NCBI GenBank assembly: GCA_964455375.1
Contig: CAYVXE010000005.1
Location: forward strand, 1-64,000
DNA: 64,000 nt
Direction: 5' to 3'
Source of the DNA: CAYVXE01 sp964455375
GTDB taxonomy: Bacteria; Zhuqueibacterota; Zhuqueibacteria; Oceanimicrobiales; Oceanimicrobiaceae
The translations under genes were made by a program, and so were the position numbers. Position 1 is the stretch's first letter, and each line of letters opens with the position of its first letter. The notes beneath the pieces were generated by a model. The model searched no databases, was not told where the DNA came from, and worked only from the letters and a program-made list of their open reading frames with translations. This document shows, one piece after another, positions 54,378 through 62,584 of the stretch.

Positions 54378-55523
54378 ATGGACTTTTCTTGGTCCGAAGA
54401 ACAACTTGAATTTAAGCGGGCTGCTATTGAATTCGCTAAAAAAGAGCTCAATGACAATGTGATCGACCGGGACGAGAATGCAGTTTTTTCGTACGAACTC
54501 TGGAAGAAGTGTGCAGACTTTGGCGTTCAGGGGCTATCTTTTCCAAAAGAATACGGGGGAAACGGTCAGGATATTCTAACGGCAATGTTGGTCATGGAAG
54601 GACTTGGCTACGGCTGCAAAGACAGCGGTCTCCTGTTTGGTATCAATGCACAAATGTGGAGCGTGCAAATGCCAATTTATGCCTTTGGTAGCGAAGAACA
54701 AAAACGTAAATATTTGCCAAAATTCTGTTCGGGAGAATTGATAGGCGCTCACGGTATGAGTGAGCCGGGATCCGGTTCAGATGCTTTTAGCTTAAGTACC
54801 ACGGCACAGTTGGATGGAGATCACTACATTTTAACCGGAACGAAAACCTGGGTCACAAATGCGCCTGTGGCAGACGTCTTTGTTGTATTCGCCACAGTCA
54901 ACAAGAGCATGGGATTTATGGGGGTTACGGGCTTCATTGTTGAAAAAGACACTCCCGGATTTCGGGTCAGTAAGAAAATTGGCAAAATGGGGCTCAAAAC
55001 ATCTCCAATGGCTGAGCTTATTTTTGAGGATTGCAGGATTCCGGTTGCCAATCGTTTAGGTCGGGAAGGAGCCGGTGCGTCCATATTTAGTGACTCTATG
55101 GAGTGGGAGAGAAGCTGCATTTTAGCGAATTACCTCGGTGGTATGGAAAGACAGTTGGAGAGAAGCATTCAATATGCAAAAGAGCGCAAACAGTTTAAAA
55201 AACCTATTGGTAAATTTCAATCTGTTGCAAATAAACTTGTTGACATGAAAGTCCGCATGGAGACAGCAAGGCTCATTTTATACAAGGTGGCGTGGTTGAA
55301 AAAAAATGAGGGCTCTGCGCCCATGGATGCGGCCATTGCCAAACTTTACATGAGTGAATCCTGGGTAAAATCTTGCCTGGATGCGATCCAGGTTCATGGG
55401 GGGTATGGCTATACGACAGAATTCGAATTAGAAAGAGATTTGAGAGATTCTGTGGGAGGGACGCTTTATTCCGGCACTTCAGAAATTCAAAGAAATATTA
55501 TCGCTCGTTATCTTGGACTTTAG
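54378..55523 (+). CDS. acyl-CoA-dehydrogenase-family flavoprotein, prolyl-carrier-protein dehydrogenase type
   Basis: 381 residues from ATG 54378 after GGGAGG. The family core is complete ('GAHGMSEPGSGSDAFSLSTTA', 'GTKTWVTNAPVADVFVVFA', 'GTSEIQRNIIARYLGL'). The position that holds the catalytic Glu in medium-chain dehydrogenases (xEGTSEI) is Ser here (LYSGTSEI), while E244 in MEWERSCILA occupies the alternative base position used by isovaleryl-CoA and prolyl-carrier-protein dehydrogenases (PltE, RedW, CloN3, PigA). The latter oxidise prolyl-S-carrier to pyrrolyl-S-carrier. The gene lies 90 bases before the prolyl-type ligase, the usual partner. A beta-oxidation role is the alternative. Confidence 0.82.
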   Translation: MDFSWSEEQLEFKRAAIEFAKKELNDNVIDRDENAVFSYELWKKCADFGVQGLSFPKEYGGNGQDILTAMLVMEGLGYGCKDSGLLFGINAQMWSVQMPIYAFGSEEQKRKYLPKFCSGELIGAHGMSEPGSGSDAFSLSTTAQLDGDHYILTGTKTWVTNAPVADVFVVFATVNKSMGFMGVTGFIVEKDTPGFRVSKKIGKMGLKTSPMAELIFEDCRIPVANRLGREGAGASIFSDSMEWERSCILANYLGGMERQLERSIQYAKERKQFKKPIGKFQSVANKLVDMKVRMETARLILYKVAWLKKNEGSAPMDAAIAKLYMSESWVKSCLDAIQVHGGYGYTTEFELERDLRDSVGGTLYSGTSEIQRNIIARYLGL

Positions 55524-55613
55524 CCGTAACATTTTCATTTGAGGTCATCTCCAGTTTTTGCTGATGAAACAAATCTTAAAAAAAATCATAATTTAAGGGA
55601 GGAACGTTAAAAA

Positions 55614-57194
55614 ATGACATATCTACTCCAACATCTTTTAACAAGTTCTGCAAAAAACTACCCGGAGAAAGTCGCGGTTGTTTATAATGATGAAAGCATT
55701 ACGTACAAACATCTCGACGACACTACCAATAAATTGGCCTCTGTATTACGGGAAAATGGTGTAAAACGGGGGGATCGGGTGGGGATTTATATCAATAAGT
55801 CTATCCCCTCAATCATCAGCATTCATGGGATTTTGAAAGCCGGAGCGGTGTATGTTCCGTTAGACCCCAATGCGCCTGTACAACGTTTGGGATATATCAT
55901 TGAAAATTGCGCAATCCGCTGTCTCCTCACGTCTACAAGAAAAGTCGGAACGTTGGAAGCAATGTTTCCTGAAAAGAATCCTTTAGATGTCGTAATCCTC
56001 ACAGATGATTTAAGTAACGAGAAACAAAATTTGCCAGTTAAGGTAATTGAATGGCCTGAGATTACCGGTTGCGAGGTGACGGATTTGCCTGAAAATGATA
56101 GTATCGAAACTGACTTAGGTTATATCCTGTATACCTCCGGTTCCACAGGTACACCAAAAGGCGTGATGATCTCGCATTTGAATGCATTAACATTTGTGAA
56201 CTGGGCTCATGATACGTTCAAAGTGAATTCAGAGGACAGACTGTCCAATCATGCACCTTTGCATTTTGATCTGTCCATTTTTGATATTTTTACTGCTTTC
56301 AAAGCAGGTGCGACTCTGGTGTTAGTTCCGGAAGGCGCCTCAACTTTTCCAATCAGACTTGCCGACTGGATTGAAAATAACAAAATTTCCGTGTGGTACT
56401 CAGTACCCTCGATTCTTTCTTTGATGGTACTCCATGGAAAATTGGAGCGTCATGCCTTCTCCAATTTGAGAACCATTCTCTTTGCTGGAGAAGTATTCCC
56501 GGTCAAATACTTACGGAATCTGATGGACCTGCTCCCGAATGTAAGATATTATAATCTTTACGGTCCCACTGAAACCAATGTGATTACATATTACGAGGTG
56601 CCAAAATTACCTGCCGAACAAACAAAACCAATTCCAATTGGTAAAACCTGTGCGAATATGGAAGTTTTCGCTTTAAACGAAAATGGCGAAATTGTGACAA
56701 AATCCGGAGAGGAAGGAGAGCTTTTTGCCCGCGGATCATGTGTGGCTCAGGGATACTGGGGAGATATAGAAAAAACCAATAGCTTATTTGTGCAAAATCA
56801 GACACAACCTTATTTTCAGGAAAAAATGTACAGAACGGGAGACTTAGTAACGTTAGATGAAGAAGGGAATTATATCTACATGGGCCGCAAAGATCACATG
56901 ATCAAAAGTAGGGGGTATCGAATTGAGCTTGGCGAAATCGAAGCGGTCCTTTACAGTCATCCGGAAATAAAGGAAGCTGCAGTGGTGGCTGTCCCCGATG
57001 ATTTGATTGGACACCGTTTAAAAGCCTTCGTGGTCTTAAATAAAATAAATGGTTTCAACGCGAAAACGTTAGAAGGCTTTTGTGCAAAAAAACTTCCCAG
57101 TTATATGATTCCTGAAAAGATAGAATTGTCCGAGGTCTTACCGAAAACATCCACTGGAAAAATTAACCGTCCTGCATTGGCAAAACAAGCATAA
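55614..57194 (+). CDS. stand-alone amino-acid adenylation enzyme, probable L-prolyl-carrier-protein ligase
   Basis: A 526-residue adenylation domain without fused carrier or condensation domains. A3 YTSGSTGTPKG, A4 FDLSIFDIF, A5 NLYGPTETN, A7 YRTGDL, A8 around 'KSRGYRIELGEIE', A10 K516 in KTSTGKINR. Aligning by eye to the GrsA pocket gives D219 L220 F223 Y262 L289 A291 L315 V323 I324 K516 (DLFYLALVIK). From memory the L-proline ligases PltF, RedM and CloN4 have codes of the type DL(L/F)YLALVCK, so proline is the predicted substrate. Expected partners are a carrier protein at 36-37 kb and the dehydrogenase just upstream. GGGAGG site. Confidence 0.85.
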   Translation: MTYLLQHLLTSSAKNYPEKVAVVYNDESITYKHLDDTTNKLASVLRENGVKRGDRVGIYINKSIPSIISIHGILKAGAVYVPLDPNAPVQRLGYIIENCAIRCLLTSTRKVGTLEAMFPEKNPLDVVILTDDLSNEKQNLPVKVIEWPEITGCEVTDLPENDSIETDLGYILYTSGSTGTPKGVMISHLNALTFVNWAHDTFKVNSEDRLSNHAPLHFDLSIFDIFTAFKAGATLVLVPEGASTFPIRLADWIENNKISVWYSVPSILSLMVLHGKLERHAFSNLRTILFAGEVFPVKYLRNLMDLLPNVRYYNLYGPTETNVITYYEVPKLPAEQTKPIPIGKTCANMEVFALNENGEIVTKSGEEGELFARGSCVAQGYWGDIEKTNSLFVQNQTQPYFQEKMYRTGDLVTLDEEGNYIYMGRKDHMIKSRGYRIELGEIEAVLYSHPEIKEAAVVAVPDDLIGHRLKAFVVLNKINGFNAKTLEGFCAKKLPSYMIPEKIELSEVLPKTSTGKINRPALAKQA

Positions 57195-57219
57195 TATCTA
57201 TAAAAACTAAAAAGGAACT

Positions 57220-57849
57220 ATGAATATGGAAAAGAGCAAGAATGGGTTTACGATTTGGTTTACCGGCTTACCGTCTTCAGGAAAGTCAACCTTAGCAGAA
57301 TTAGTTGCCAGGGAGCTGCAAAACTGTGGCCGCAATGTTGAAGTGTTGGATGGGGATATCGTGCGCACAAATTTAAGCAAAGGACTGGGGTTCAGTAAAG
57401 AAGATCGGGACATCAACATTCGTAGAATCGGGTTTGTTTGTCAGTTGCTGAGCCGCAATGGCGTGATCGCAATTTCGGCGGCGATTTCTCCCTACAAGAA
57501 AGTTCGGGAAGAGGTGCGGGAAATGATTGGCGATTTTGTAGAGGTTTTTGTAGACTGCCCGGTTGAGGAGTGCATTCACCGGGATGTGAAAGGGTTGTAT
57601 AAAAAGGCCTTGGACGGTGAAATTAAGCAGTTTACCGGTGTGTCTGATCCCTATGAAGAGCCCGTGAATCCCGAAATTCGGGTTGAAAGTCACAGAGAAA
57701 CACCAAATGAAAGTTTAAAAAAGATATTGTCTCAATTGGCCGATCTTGGCTACATAGATCGTTATGTCAAAGATGGGGCTGAAATCGGTTATTCGGATAA
57801 AGAGGAAGTTTTGCTCAAACAACGGTTGGTGGATTTGGGCTATATGTAA
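57220..57849 (+). CDS. cysC: adenylylsulfate (APS) kinase
   Basis: A 209-residue CysC-type kinase making PAPS from APS: P-loop GLPSSGKST, 'VLDGDIVRTNLSKGLGFSKEDRDINIRRIGFV', 'AISPYKKVREEVRE', 'FVDCPVEECIHRDVKGLYKKALDGE'. A neighbouring ATP sulfurylase or sulfotransferase is not visible in the window. It may supply PAPS for glycan sulfation by enzymes encoded elsewhere. AAAGGAAC site; a second ATG six bases inside is also possible. Confidence 0.88.
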   Translation: MNMEKSKNGFTIWFTGLPSSGKSTLAELVARELQNCGRNVEVLDGDIVRTNLSKGLGFSKEDRDINIRRIGFVCQLLSRNGVIAISAAISPYKKVREEVREMIGDFVEVFVDCPVEECIHRDVKGLYKKALDGEIKQFTGVSDPYEEPVNPEIRVESHRETPNESLKKILSQLADLGYIDRYVKDGAEIGYSDKEEVLLKQRLVDLGYM

Positions 57850-57903
57850 AATGTCGGTCTAAATAATCTCTAAAAACTAACAAGAGGAAAATCTTTTACA
57901 AAA

Positions 57904-59250
57904 ATGTTTAAATTCTTGAAAAAAAATAACGGTAGCAAAGTTTTTGTGATATCCATCGATGGCGTACCTTATTCGTTTTTGCAGCAACATATTGACAATG
58001 GCTGTTTCCCTAACTTTAAGCGATTTTTACAATTCGGTGACTGCAAGCGGATGAATTCCGTCCAGCCTACCATCTCCTCCGTGGCCTGGTCCTCTTACAT
58101 GACAGGGAAAAATCCGGCTAAACACAACATATTTGGTTTTGTGGATCAGAAACCCGGAACGCATGATATTTATATTCCTACCTCTGTAAACATGACGAGC
58201 GATACCATTTGGGACATAATGAGTCGGTCAGGGAAAAAAGTTTTCGTAATGAATGTTCCCGTTACGTATCCACCGCGAGCGGTGAACGGCATTATGATCG
58301 GTTGTTTCTTGTGCACACAGATTGAAAAGATTGCGTCACCAGCATCTGTTTCTTCCGAACTAAAGGAGATGGGTTACAAAATCGATGCAGATGCCTGGAT
58401 TGCACGGGAGAATCTGGATAAGTTTTTGGACGAAGTGAATCTCGCTCTGGAGAAGCGAGTGGAAGCCATGTTCCATTATATGGATAAGGAAGATTGGGAT
58501 TTTTTCCAGACGCATATTATGGAGACAGATCGTATGAATCACTTTTTCTGGGAACACATGGAACGTGACGATCCTAAATATACGAAGGCATTTTTTGATT
58601 TTTATCGACGGGTTGATGATATCTTAGGTGAAGTTGAACACAAGATAGGCGAGGATGTTGAATTCATTGTGCTTTCGGACCACGGCTTTTGCACAATCAA
58701 GAAAGAAGTCTACCTGAACAACTATCTCGCTGAAGCAGATGTGCTGAAATTTAAACGGACGCCGCCCAAGAGTTTGGACGATATGCATCCGGAATCTCTG
58801 GGGTATAGTCTGATTCCAGGCCGGGTGTTTGTGAATCTTCAAGGTCGGGAACCTAACGGTTCGGTACCGCCGGAAAAATACGAAGAGGCACGGGAGCAGC
58901 TCACGGAGGTTCTCTTGAATCTACGTGAGAAAGATACGAAAGAGCCAATTATTCGTGAGGTCATTAAAAAGGAAGATATTTATGAAGGACAGAATGTTAG
59001 CTCTGCCGCCGATCTTATTGCAGTCCCTCACGATGGATTCGATTTGAAGGGAAATGTGAATAAAGACGTGTTTGGTGAAAAAGGATCTTTAGTTGGCATG
59101 CATACGTTTGAAGACTCATTGCTTTATATTCGAAATAGAGACCTCCTTAAGAAACATAATGAATTTTGGGTTGGTGACTTGGCACCGACGATTTTAAAAA
59201 TGATGAATTTACCCGTTCCCATGGATATGGACGGCGTGGCCTTAGTTTGA
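57904..59250 (+). CDS. type I phosphodiesterase/nucleotide pyrophosphatase-like protein
   Basis: A 448-residue alkaline-phosphatase-superfamily protein. Metal-site 'VFVISIDGVPYSFL', nucleophile region 'QPTISSVAWSSYMTGKNPAKHNIFGF' with Thr/Ser, 'ETDRMNHFFWEH' and 'VLSDHGFCTIKKE', matching the phosphodiesterase/nucleotide pyrophosphatase family. No signal peptide, so probably cytoplasmic. Together with the three Thr-type 'sulfatases' it makes four members of this superfamily in one locus. GAGGAAA precedes the ATG at some distance. Confidence 0.82.
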   Translation: MFKFLKKNNGSKVFVISIDGVPYSFLQQHIDNGCFPNFKRFLQFGDCKRMNSVQPTISSVAWSSYMTGKNPAKHNIFGFVDQKPGTHDIYIPTSVNMTSDTIWDIMSRSGKKVFVMNVPVTYPPRAVNGIMIGCFLCTQIEKIASPASVSSELKEMGYKIDADAWIARENLDKFLDEVNLALEKRVEAMFHYMDKEDWDFFQTHIMETDRMNHFFWEHMERDDPKYTKAFFDFYRRVDDILGEVEHKIGEDVEFIVLSDHGFCTIKKEVYLNNYLAEADVLKFKRTPPKSLDDMHPESLGYSLIPGRVFVNLQGREPNGSVPPEKYEEAREQLTEVLLNLREKDTKEPIIREVIKKEDIYEGQNVSSAADLIAVPHDGFDLKGNVNKDVFGEKGSLVGMHTFEDSLLYIRNRDLLKKHNEFWVGDLAPTILKMMNLPVPMDMDGVALV

Positions 59251-59532
59251 GATGCGGCATTTTGCTGTTTCCCACCCACAATTCCGGTAAGTTGCTTTCC
59301 TCAATTGTATTCTGACTTCTTTTAATATCACATTTTTTGAAGCGTTCCATATAATTATCTGCGAGCAAATTGCCGGGAAGATGAACTCATTAGTTATATT
59401 TTTCAAAACAAAACAATTAAATAAAACGAAGGGAATCATACAATGCTATATCTAATGAAATCTAAGCTACCCCCCTAATCGTAATGTTTGCCATGGACTA
59501 ACTGAAAAATTTAAACAAAGAGGAGAAACATC
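59251..59532. other. intergenic region before the Lys-repeat lipoprotein
   Basis: 282 bases, AT-rich, with no convincing gene apart from the short ORF at 59443. No promoter matched well enough to list. Confidence 0.5.
59443..59478 (+). CDS. 11-codon leader ORF ending Pro-Pro-stop
   Basis: ATG 59443 follows GAAGGGA and encodes MLYLMKSKLPP before TAA, 54 bases upstream of the lipoprotein gene at 59533. Consecutive prolines just before a stop slow ribosomes, which is a known basis of leader-peptide regulation. No homology can be judged at this length; chance is possible. Confidence 0.25.
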   Translation: MLYLMKSKLPP

Positions 59533-60153
59533 ATGAAAAGTATAAAAACATATATCTTAAGACTGGCATTTACTCTAATGGTTACAGCATTGATTTTTGG
59601 TTGTAGCGAGACCAGTGTTGAACCCAGTAACACAATAAAAAGCGACGTTGAAAAGCAACAACTGGCTAAAAATACATCTGTCGAATCAATCAAGGCTATA
59701 AAAAACACCGCTGAGGATTCACAGGGTGGTGATAGGAAAGTAAAGAAAGGCGTCAGAAAGGATGTTAAGAAAGGTGTTAAGAAAGATGTAACGATTGAGT
59801 TCGACTTGACCATTACAGGGCCAAATTCTGCTCAAGGAACATTCAGTTCTACTGGAGCAACCAGAGATTTTGGGTCCGCCTCGGAGACTTTCAACCTTTT
59901 CCCTGTTGATGCACCACCTACAAAAGTGAAGGGTATCAAAACCCTGAATGGTAGAAAGGGGCAGATAGTTATCGAGTTTCAGGCTAACATTGATCCGGCT
60001 ACCAACGTTGCCGAAGGAAAGTTCACTATGGTCAGCGGAACGGGCGGTTATAAAAACATTGTCGGTAAAGGCACCACAAAAGTAACGATAAACGTCGGGT
60101 CAGGGAAAATCAGTGGCAAGTACGAGGGCAAAATGGCGCGTGTTGTTAACTAA
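59533..60153 (+). CDS. lipoprotein with Lys-rich repeat and beta-barrel-like domain
   Basis: A 206-residue protein with a lipoprotein signal (ALIFGC, C24). A Ser/Thr/Lys linker contains four tandem 4-residue units of the type KKGV/KKDV (residues 71-86). A beta-rich C-terminal domain ('VTIEFDLTITGPNSAQGTFSSTG...GTGGYKNIVGKGTTKVTINVG') looks like an allene-oxide-cyclase/dirigent-like small barrel, though I am unsure of the family. AGAGGAG site. Basic repeats could bind acidic polysaccharide or the opposite membrane surface. Confidence 0.6.
   Translation: MKSIKTYILRLAFTLMVTALIFGCSETSVEPSNTIKSDVEKQQLAKNTSVESIKAIKNTAEDSQGGDRKVKKGVRKDVKKGVKKDVTIEFDLTITGPNSAQGTFSSTGATRDFGSASETFNLFPVDAPPTKVKGIKTLNGRKGQIVIEFQANIDPATNVAEGKFTMVSGTGGYKNIVGKGTTKVTINVGSGKISGKYEGKMARVVN
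59743..59790 (+). repeat. four 12-base coding repeats
   Basis: Units at 59743-59754, 59755-59766, 59767-59778 and 59779-59790 are variants of AAGAAAGGTGTT and encode KKGV, RKDV, KKGV, KKDV. The repeat is in frame and changes length in whole 4-residue steps. Confidence 0.8.
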
Positions 60154-60766
60154 AATCGAAAGCAAAGTCAAGTCGATGTTGATCTGTACAACCATACATG
60201 CAGAATTGGGTGTCAACATAGCTCGTATCATGAAAAAAGATGCGGTAGATGGGGACATCCTTTTTGCTGGCTGTATTTGCATGCTCTGAAGTTTTGTGGG
60301 GAACAAACTGCTCAGCGTTGTGACGATTATTTACAGGGCGCTCTAACAAAAAAACACAACCATTACCGAGAGGAGGATAAGGTTTTAAAGCGACGAGTTG
60401 AGATAGAGAGGATATGTTAGTGCTTGAACAATTGTACACGAGAAAATTCTTAAAAACAAATGAGCGTTTTCTGCAAATCAAAAAAACCTAGACACATCCG
60501 TCCCGATTCCCCTGCCGCTGACTCCAAACTCAGTGCATTCGGGAACTGGAGAAGCAGCCCGTACATTGGGCGCGGAAAGTGTGAAAAAGGTAACTTGTTT
60601 TTCTCAGTCAGTTGGAAACGCCCATTTCTAAATTGACGTTTGGCTGCAGGAAATTTGAAAAGAACGGTGCGTTCGGGAAAGTTGTGATGTGTGCGGAACG
60701 TCCGGGGCATTTGTTGGATGTAATCGAGACTATAGGGTGAAAATGCTTATAAAATCAAAATATAAC
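60154..60766. other. long intergenic region without recognisable gene
   Basis: About 600 bases. A purine-rich GAGAGGAGGATAAGG near 60370 looks like a ribosome site, but the frames after it close quickly. Base composition is more balanced around 60480-60720 than in the surroundings. I could not assign any protein on either strand; a decayed gene or untranslated RNA is possible. Confidence 0.4.
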
Positions 60767-60783
60767 GGAGGAGGTGATAAAGT

Positions 60784-60789
60784 ATGTAG
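60784..60789 (+). promoter_or_regulatory. start-stop element (ATG-TAG) behind a very strong ribosome site
   Basis: GGAGGAGGTGAT (60767-60778) is the best ribosome site in the window and is followed after five bases by ATG (60784-60786) and at once by TAG. Minimal start-stop ORFs hold ribosomes and can regulate the downstream gene. The next gene starts at 60851 with its own GAGGAGG. The element is seen; function is inference. Confidence 0.4.
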
Positions 60790-60850
60790 TATATAAGCCA
60801 AATATATGGTTAAATTGGAAGTAATAATAAATCTTAGAGGAGGAATTACC

Positions 60851-62215
60851 ATGAACAGCATTTTGGAAATTTTCAAAGTAAAGTGCCGGCGCATTGTTAC
60901 TTTAATTGTTATTGCTTTAAGCCTTTTATTAATTACCTCAGGGTGCGGTGATGATGACACCGATCCTATGGCACCGGGTGAAGATTTAAGAACACAATTT
61001 AATCTTAAGACATTAGGCCCAATACCTTACCCGCCAGACAACCCCGCTCGCCAGGAAACAATTGCATTGGGACGCCTTTTATTCTATGATCCCATTCTTG
61101 GAGGGGAGAAAGATGTAGCCTGTGGTACCTGTCATCATCCGACTTTCGCTTTCGCAGATCGTCGACAGTTTGGTGCCGGGACTAGTGGTTCAGGTTTAGG
61201 ACCCAACCGAATTATTTCCCAATCGGCAATCACAGGAAATCTAATTGAATTTGAGCCTAGAAATACCCCTACTGTTTTCAATACGGCCTTCAACGCCGAT
61301 GAAAATGGATTACCTTCCCATGTGGGTTTTCAATTCTTGGATGGTCGCACAAGAGGCTTAGAGCAGCAAGCCACAAAGCCAATTACCTCGCGGGTGGAAA
61401 TGCGGGGTGATGCCAATCCAGGGACAGACGAGGAAGCATCAAATGCCGCTTTGGACAGTGTGCTATCGCGACTTCGTGCCATTCCCGAATATGTGCATCG
61501 ATTCCAGGATGCTTTTCCAGAAGATGTGGTAAGTAAACCAGGCGCTACTATCATTGATTCTTTAAACTATGGACGCTCCATTGGGGCTTTTGAACGGGAA
61601 TTGGTGACTCGGAATTCCCCGTATGACCGATATGTTTTAGGCAATGACAATGCCTTGACGGAAGTTCAGAAAAAAGGTCTTGAACTATTTTTCACCAAAG
61701 GAGAGTGTGCCGAGTGCCATAGCGGTCCCATGTTTTGTGATTTTACCTTCGCCGTGCAGGGGGTTCCCCAGGAAGGGGAAGGAAAGCAAGTGATTTCAGG
61801 AGACGATACCGGTCGGGAAGAACATACAAAGAATAGCGCAGACCGTTATGCCTTCCGAACCCTGACCCTTCGAAATGTAGAACTAACACCACCTTTCATG
61901 CACGATGGTGTTTTTGAAACCCTGGAGGAAGTTGTAAGATATTATAACTTTGGGCTACAACCTCGCCACCCAGCAGTGACGGATGACATGTTGGATCCAA
62001 GGCTTAAGGATGCAAATGGAAATGCGGAGCGCTTGGGTTTGACTGATGACGAAATTACTGCCATTGTTGAATTCATGAAAGCCCTGACGGATCCTGGATC
62101 CGCCTTAGACCCCTTCCTTTTAAGCGTGCCTCAGAAAGTACCCAGCGGTTTGATGCCTGTTTTCGGTGTCAAAGGTATCGGTGTTGGTAAACATGGTGTG
62201 GGCATAACGAACTAA
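60851..62215 (+). CDS. di-heme cytochrome c peroxidase/MauG-family lipoprotein
   Basis: About 454 residues from ATG 60851, chosen because GAGGAGG precedes it and it yields a clean lipoprotein signal (LLITSGC, C32); the frame is open to 60806. Two heme c sites: C91-GTC-H95 ('VACGTCHHP') and CAECH ('GECAECHSGPMF'). Other family features are 'LGRLLFYDPILGG', 'RNTPTVFNTAFN' and 'LRNVELTPPFMHDGVFETLEEVV'. It reduces peroxide with electrons from c-type cytochromes, or is a MauG-like modifying oxidase, at the periplasmic side of a membrane. Confidence 0.88.
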   Translation: MNSILEIFKVKCRRIVTLIVIALSLLLITSGCGDDDTDPMAPGEDLRTQFNLKTLGPIPYPPDNPARQETIALGRLLFYDPILGGEKDVACGTCHHPTFAFADRRQFGAGTSGSGLGPNRIISQSAITGNLIEFEPRNTPTVFNTAFNADENGLPSHVGFQFLDGRTRGLEQQATKPITSRVEMRGDANPGTDEEASNAALDSVLSRLRAIPEYVHRFQDAFPEDVVSKPGATIIDSLNYGRSIGAFERELVTRNSPYDRYVLGNDNALTEVQKKGLELFFTKGECAECHSGPMFCDFTFAVQGVPQEGEGKQVISGDDTGREEHTKNSADRYAFRTLTLRNVELTPPFMHDGVFETLEEVVRYYNFGLQPRHPAVTDDMLDPRLKDANGNAERLGLTDDEITAIVEFMKALTDPGSALDPFLLSVPQKVPSGLMPVFGVKGIGVGKHGVGITN

Positions 62216-62380
62216 ATACGTCTGTAAATATAAGACTTAAGGATGTTTTCAATATGTTGAAGAGCTGGATATTTTTTGGGGCATGTATGTATATTTAATT
62301 AGGAGAGCCCCCTCTCTCTCATCGCTTATTGTCTGATTGGGCATTATACTGACGCAAAAGCGGTTTCGCAATTTCTTAGT

Positions 62381-62427
62381 TCAGGGCATTGTTAGAGTTT
62401 GTGCTTTCTCACCGTCCAATGCCCTGA
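62381..62427. ncRNA. 11-bp perfect hairpin, possible small RNA or 3' UTR structure
   Basis: TCAGGGCATTG (62381-62391) and CAATGCCCTGA (62417-62427) pair perfectly around a 25-base loop. It lies about 120 bases before a strong intrinsic terminator, so the 62381-62584 segment could be the end of the peroxidase mRNA or an independent RNA. No family recognised. Confidence 0.3.
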
Positions 62428-62547
62428 CCATTCGCGCAGTGTATATTTTGGTCATAGAATACTTCCTTAAAAATTTTGAGTGGGTCGAAAAACCGTTTGT
62501 CCGCAGTAAAATTCTGCGCCTGGCCACTTGAGAGTTTGTTGAATAGT

Positions 62548-62584
62548 AAGGCACTTTCTTTTCGTTAAGAAAGTGCCTTTTTTG
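62548..62584 (+). terminator. strong Rho-independent terminator
   Basis: AAGGCACTTTCTT (62548-62560), loop TTCGTT, then AAGAAAGTGCCTT (62567-62579) followed by a T-run. The 13-bp perfect stem and T-run on the + strand make it the clearest terminator in the window. It ends transcription before the PEP-CTERM gene. Confidence 0.9.

Noticed and set aside
54378..55523. Assignment as a fatty-acid beta-oxidation acyl-CoA dehydrogenase
   Set aside because: The usual catalytic Glu is absent, E244 is at the prolyl/isovaleryl position, and the neighbour is a prolyl-type ligase; kept only as an alternative.
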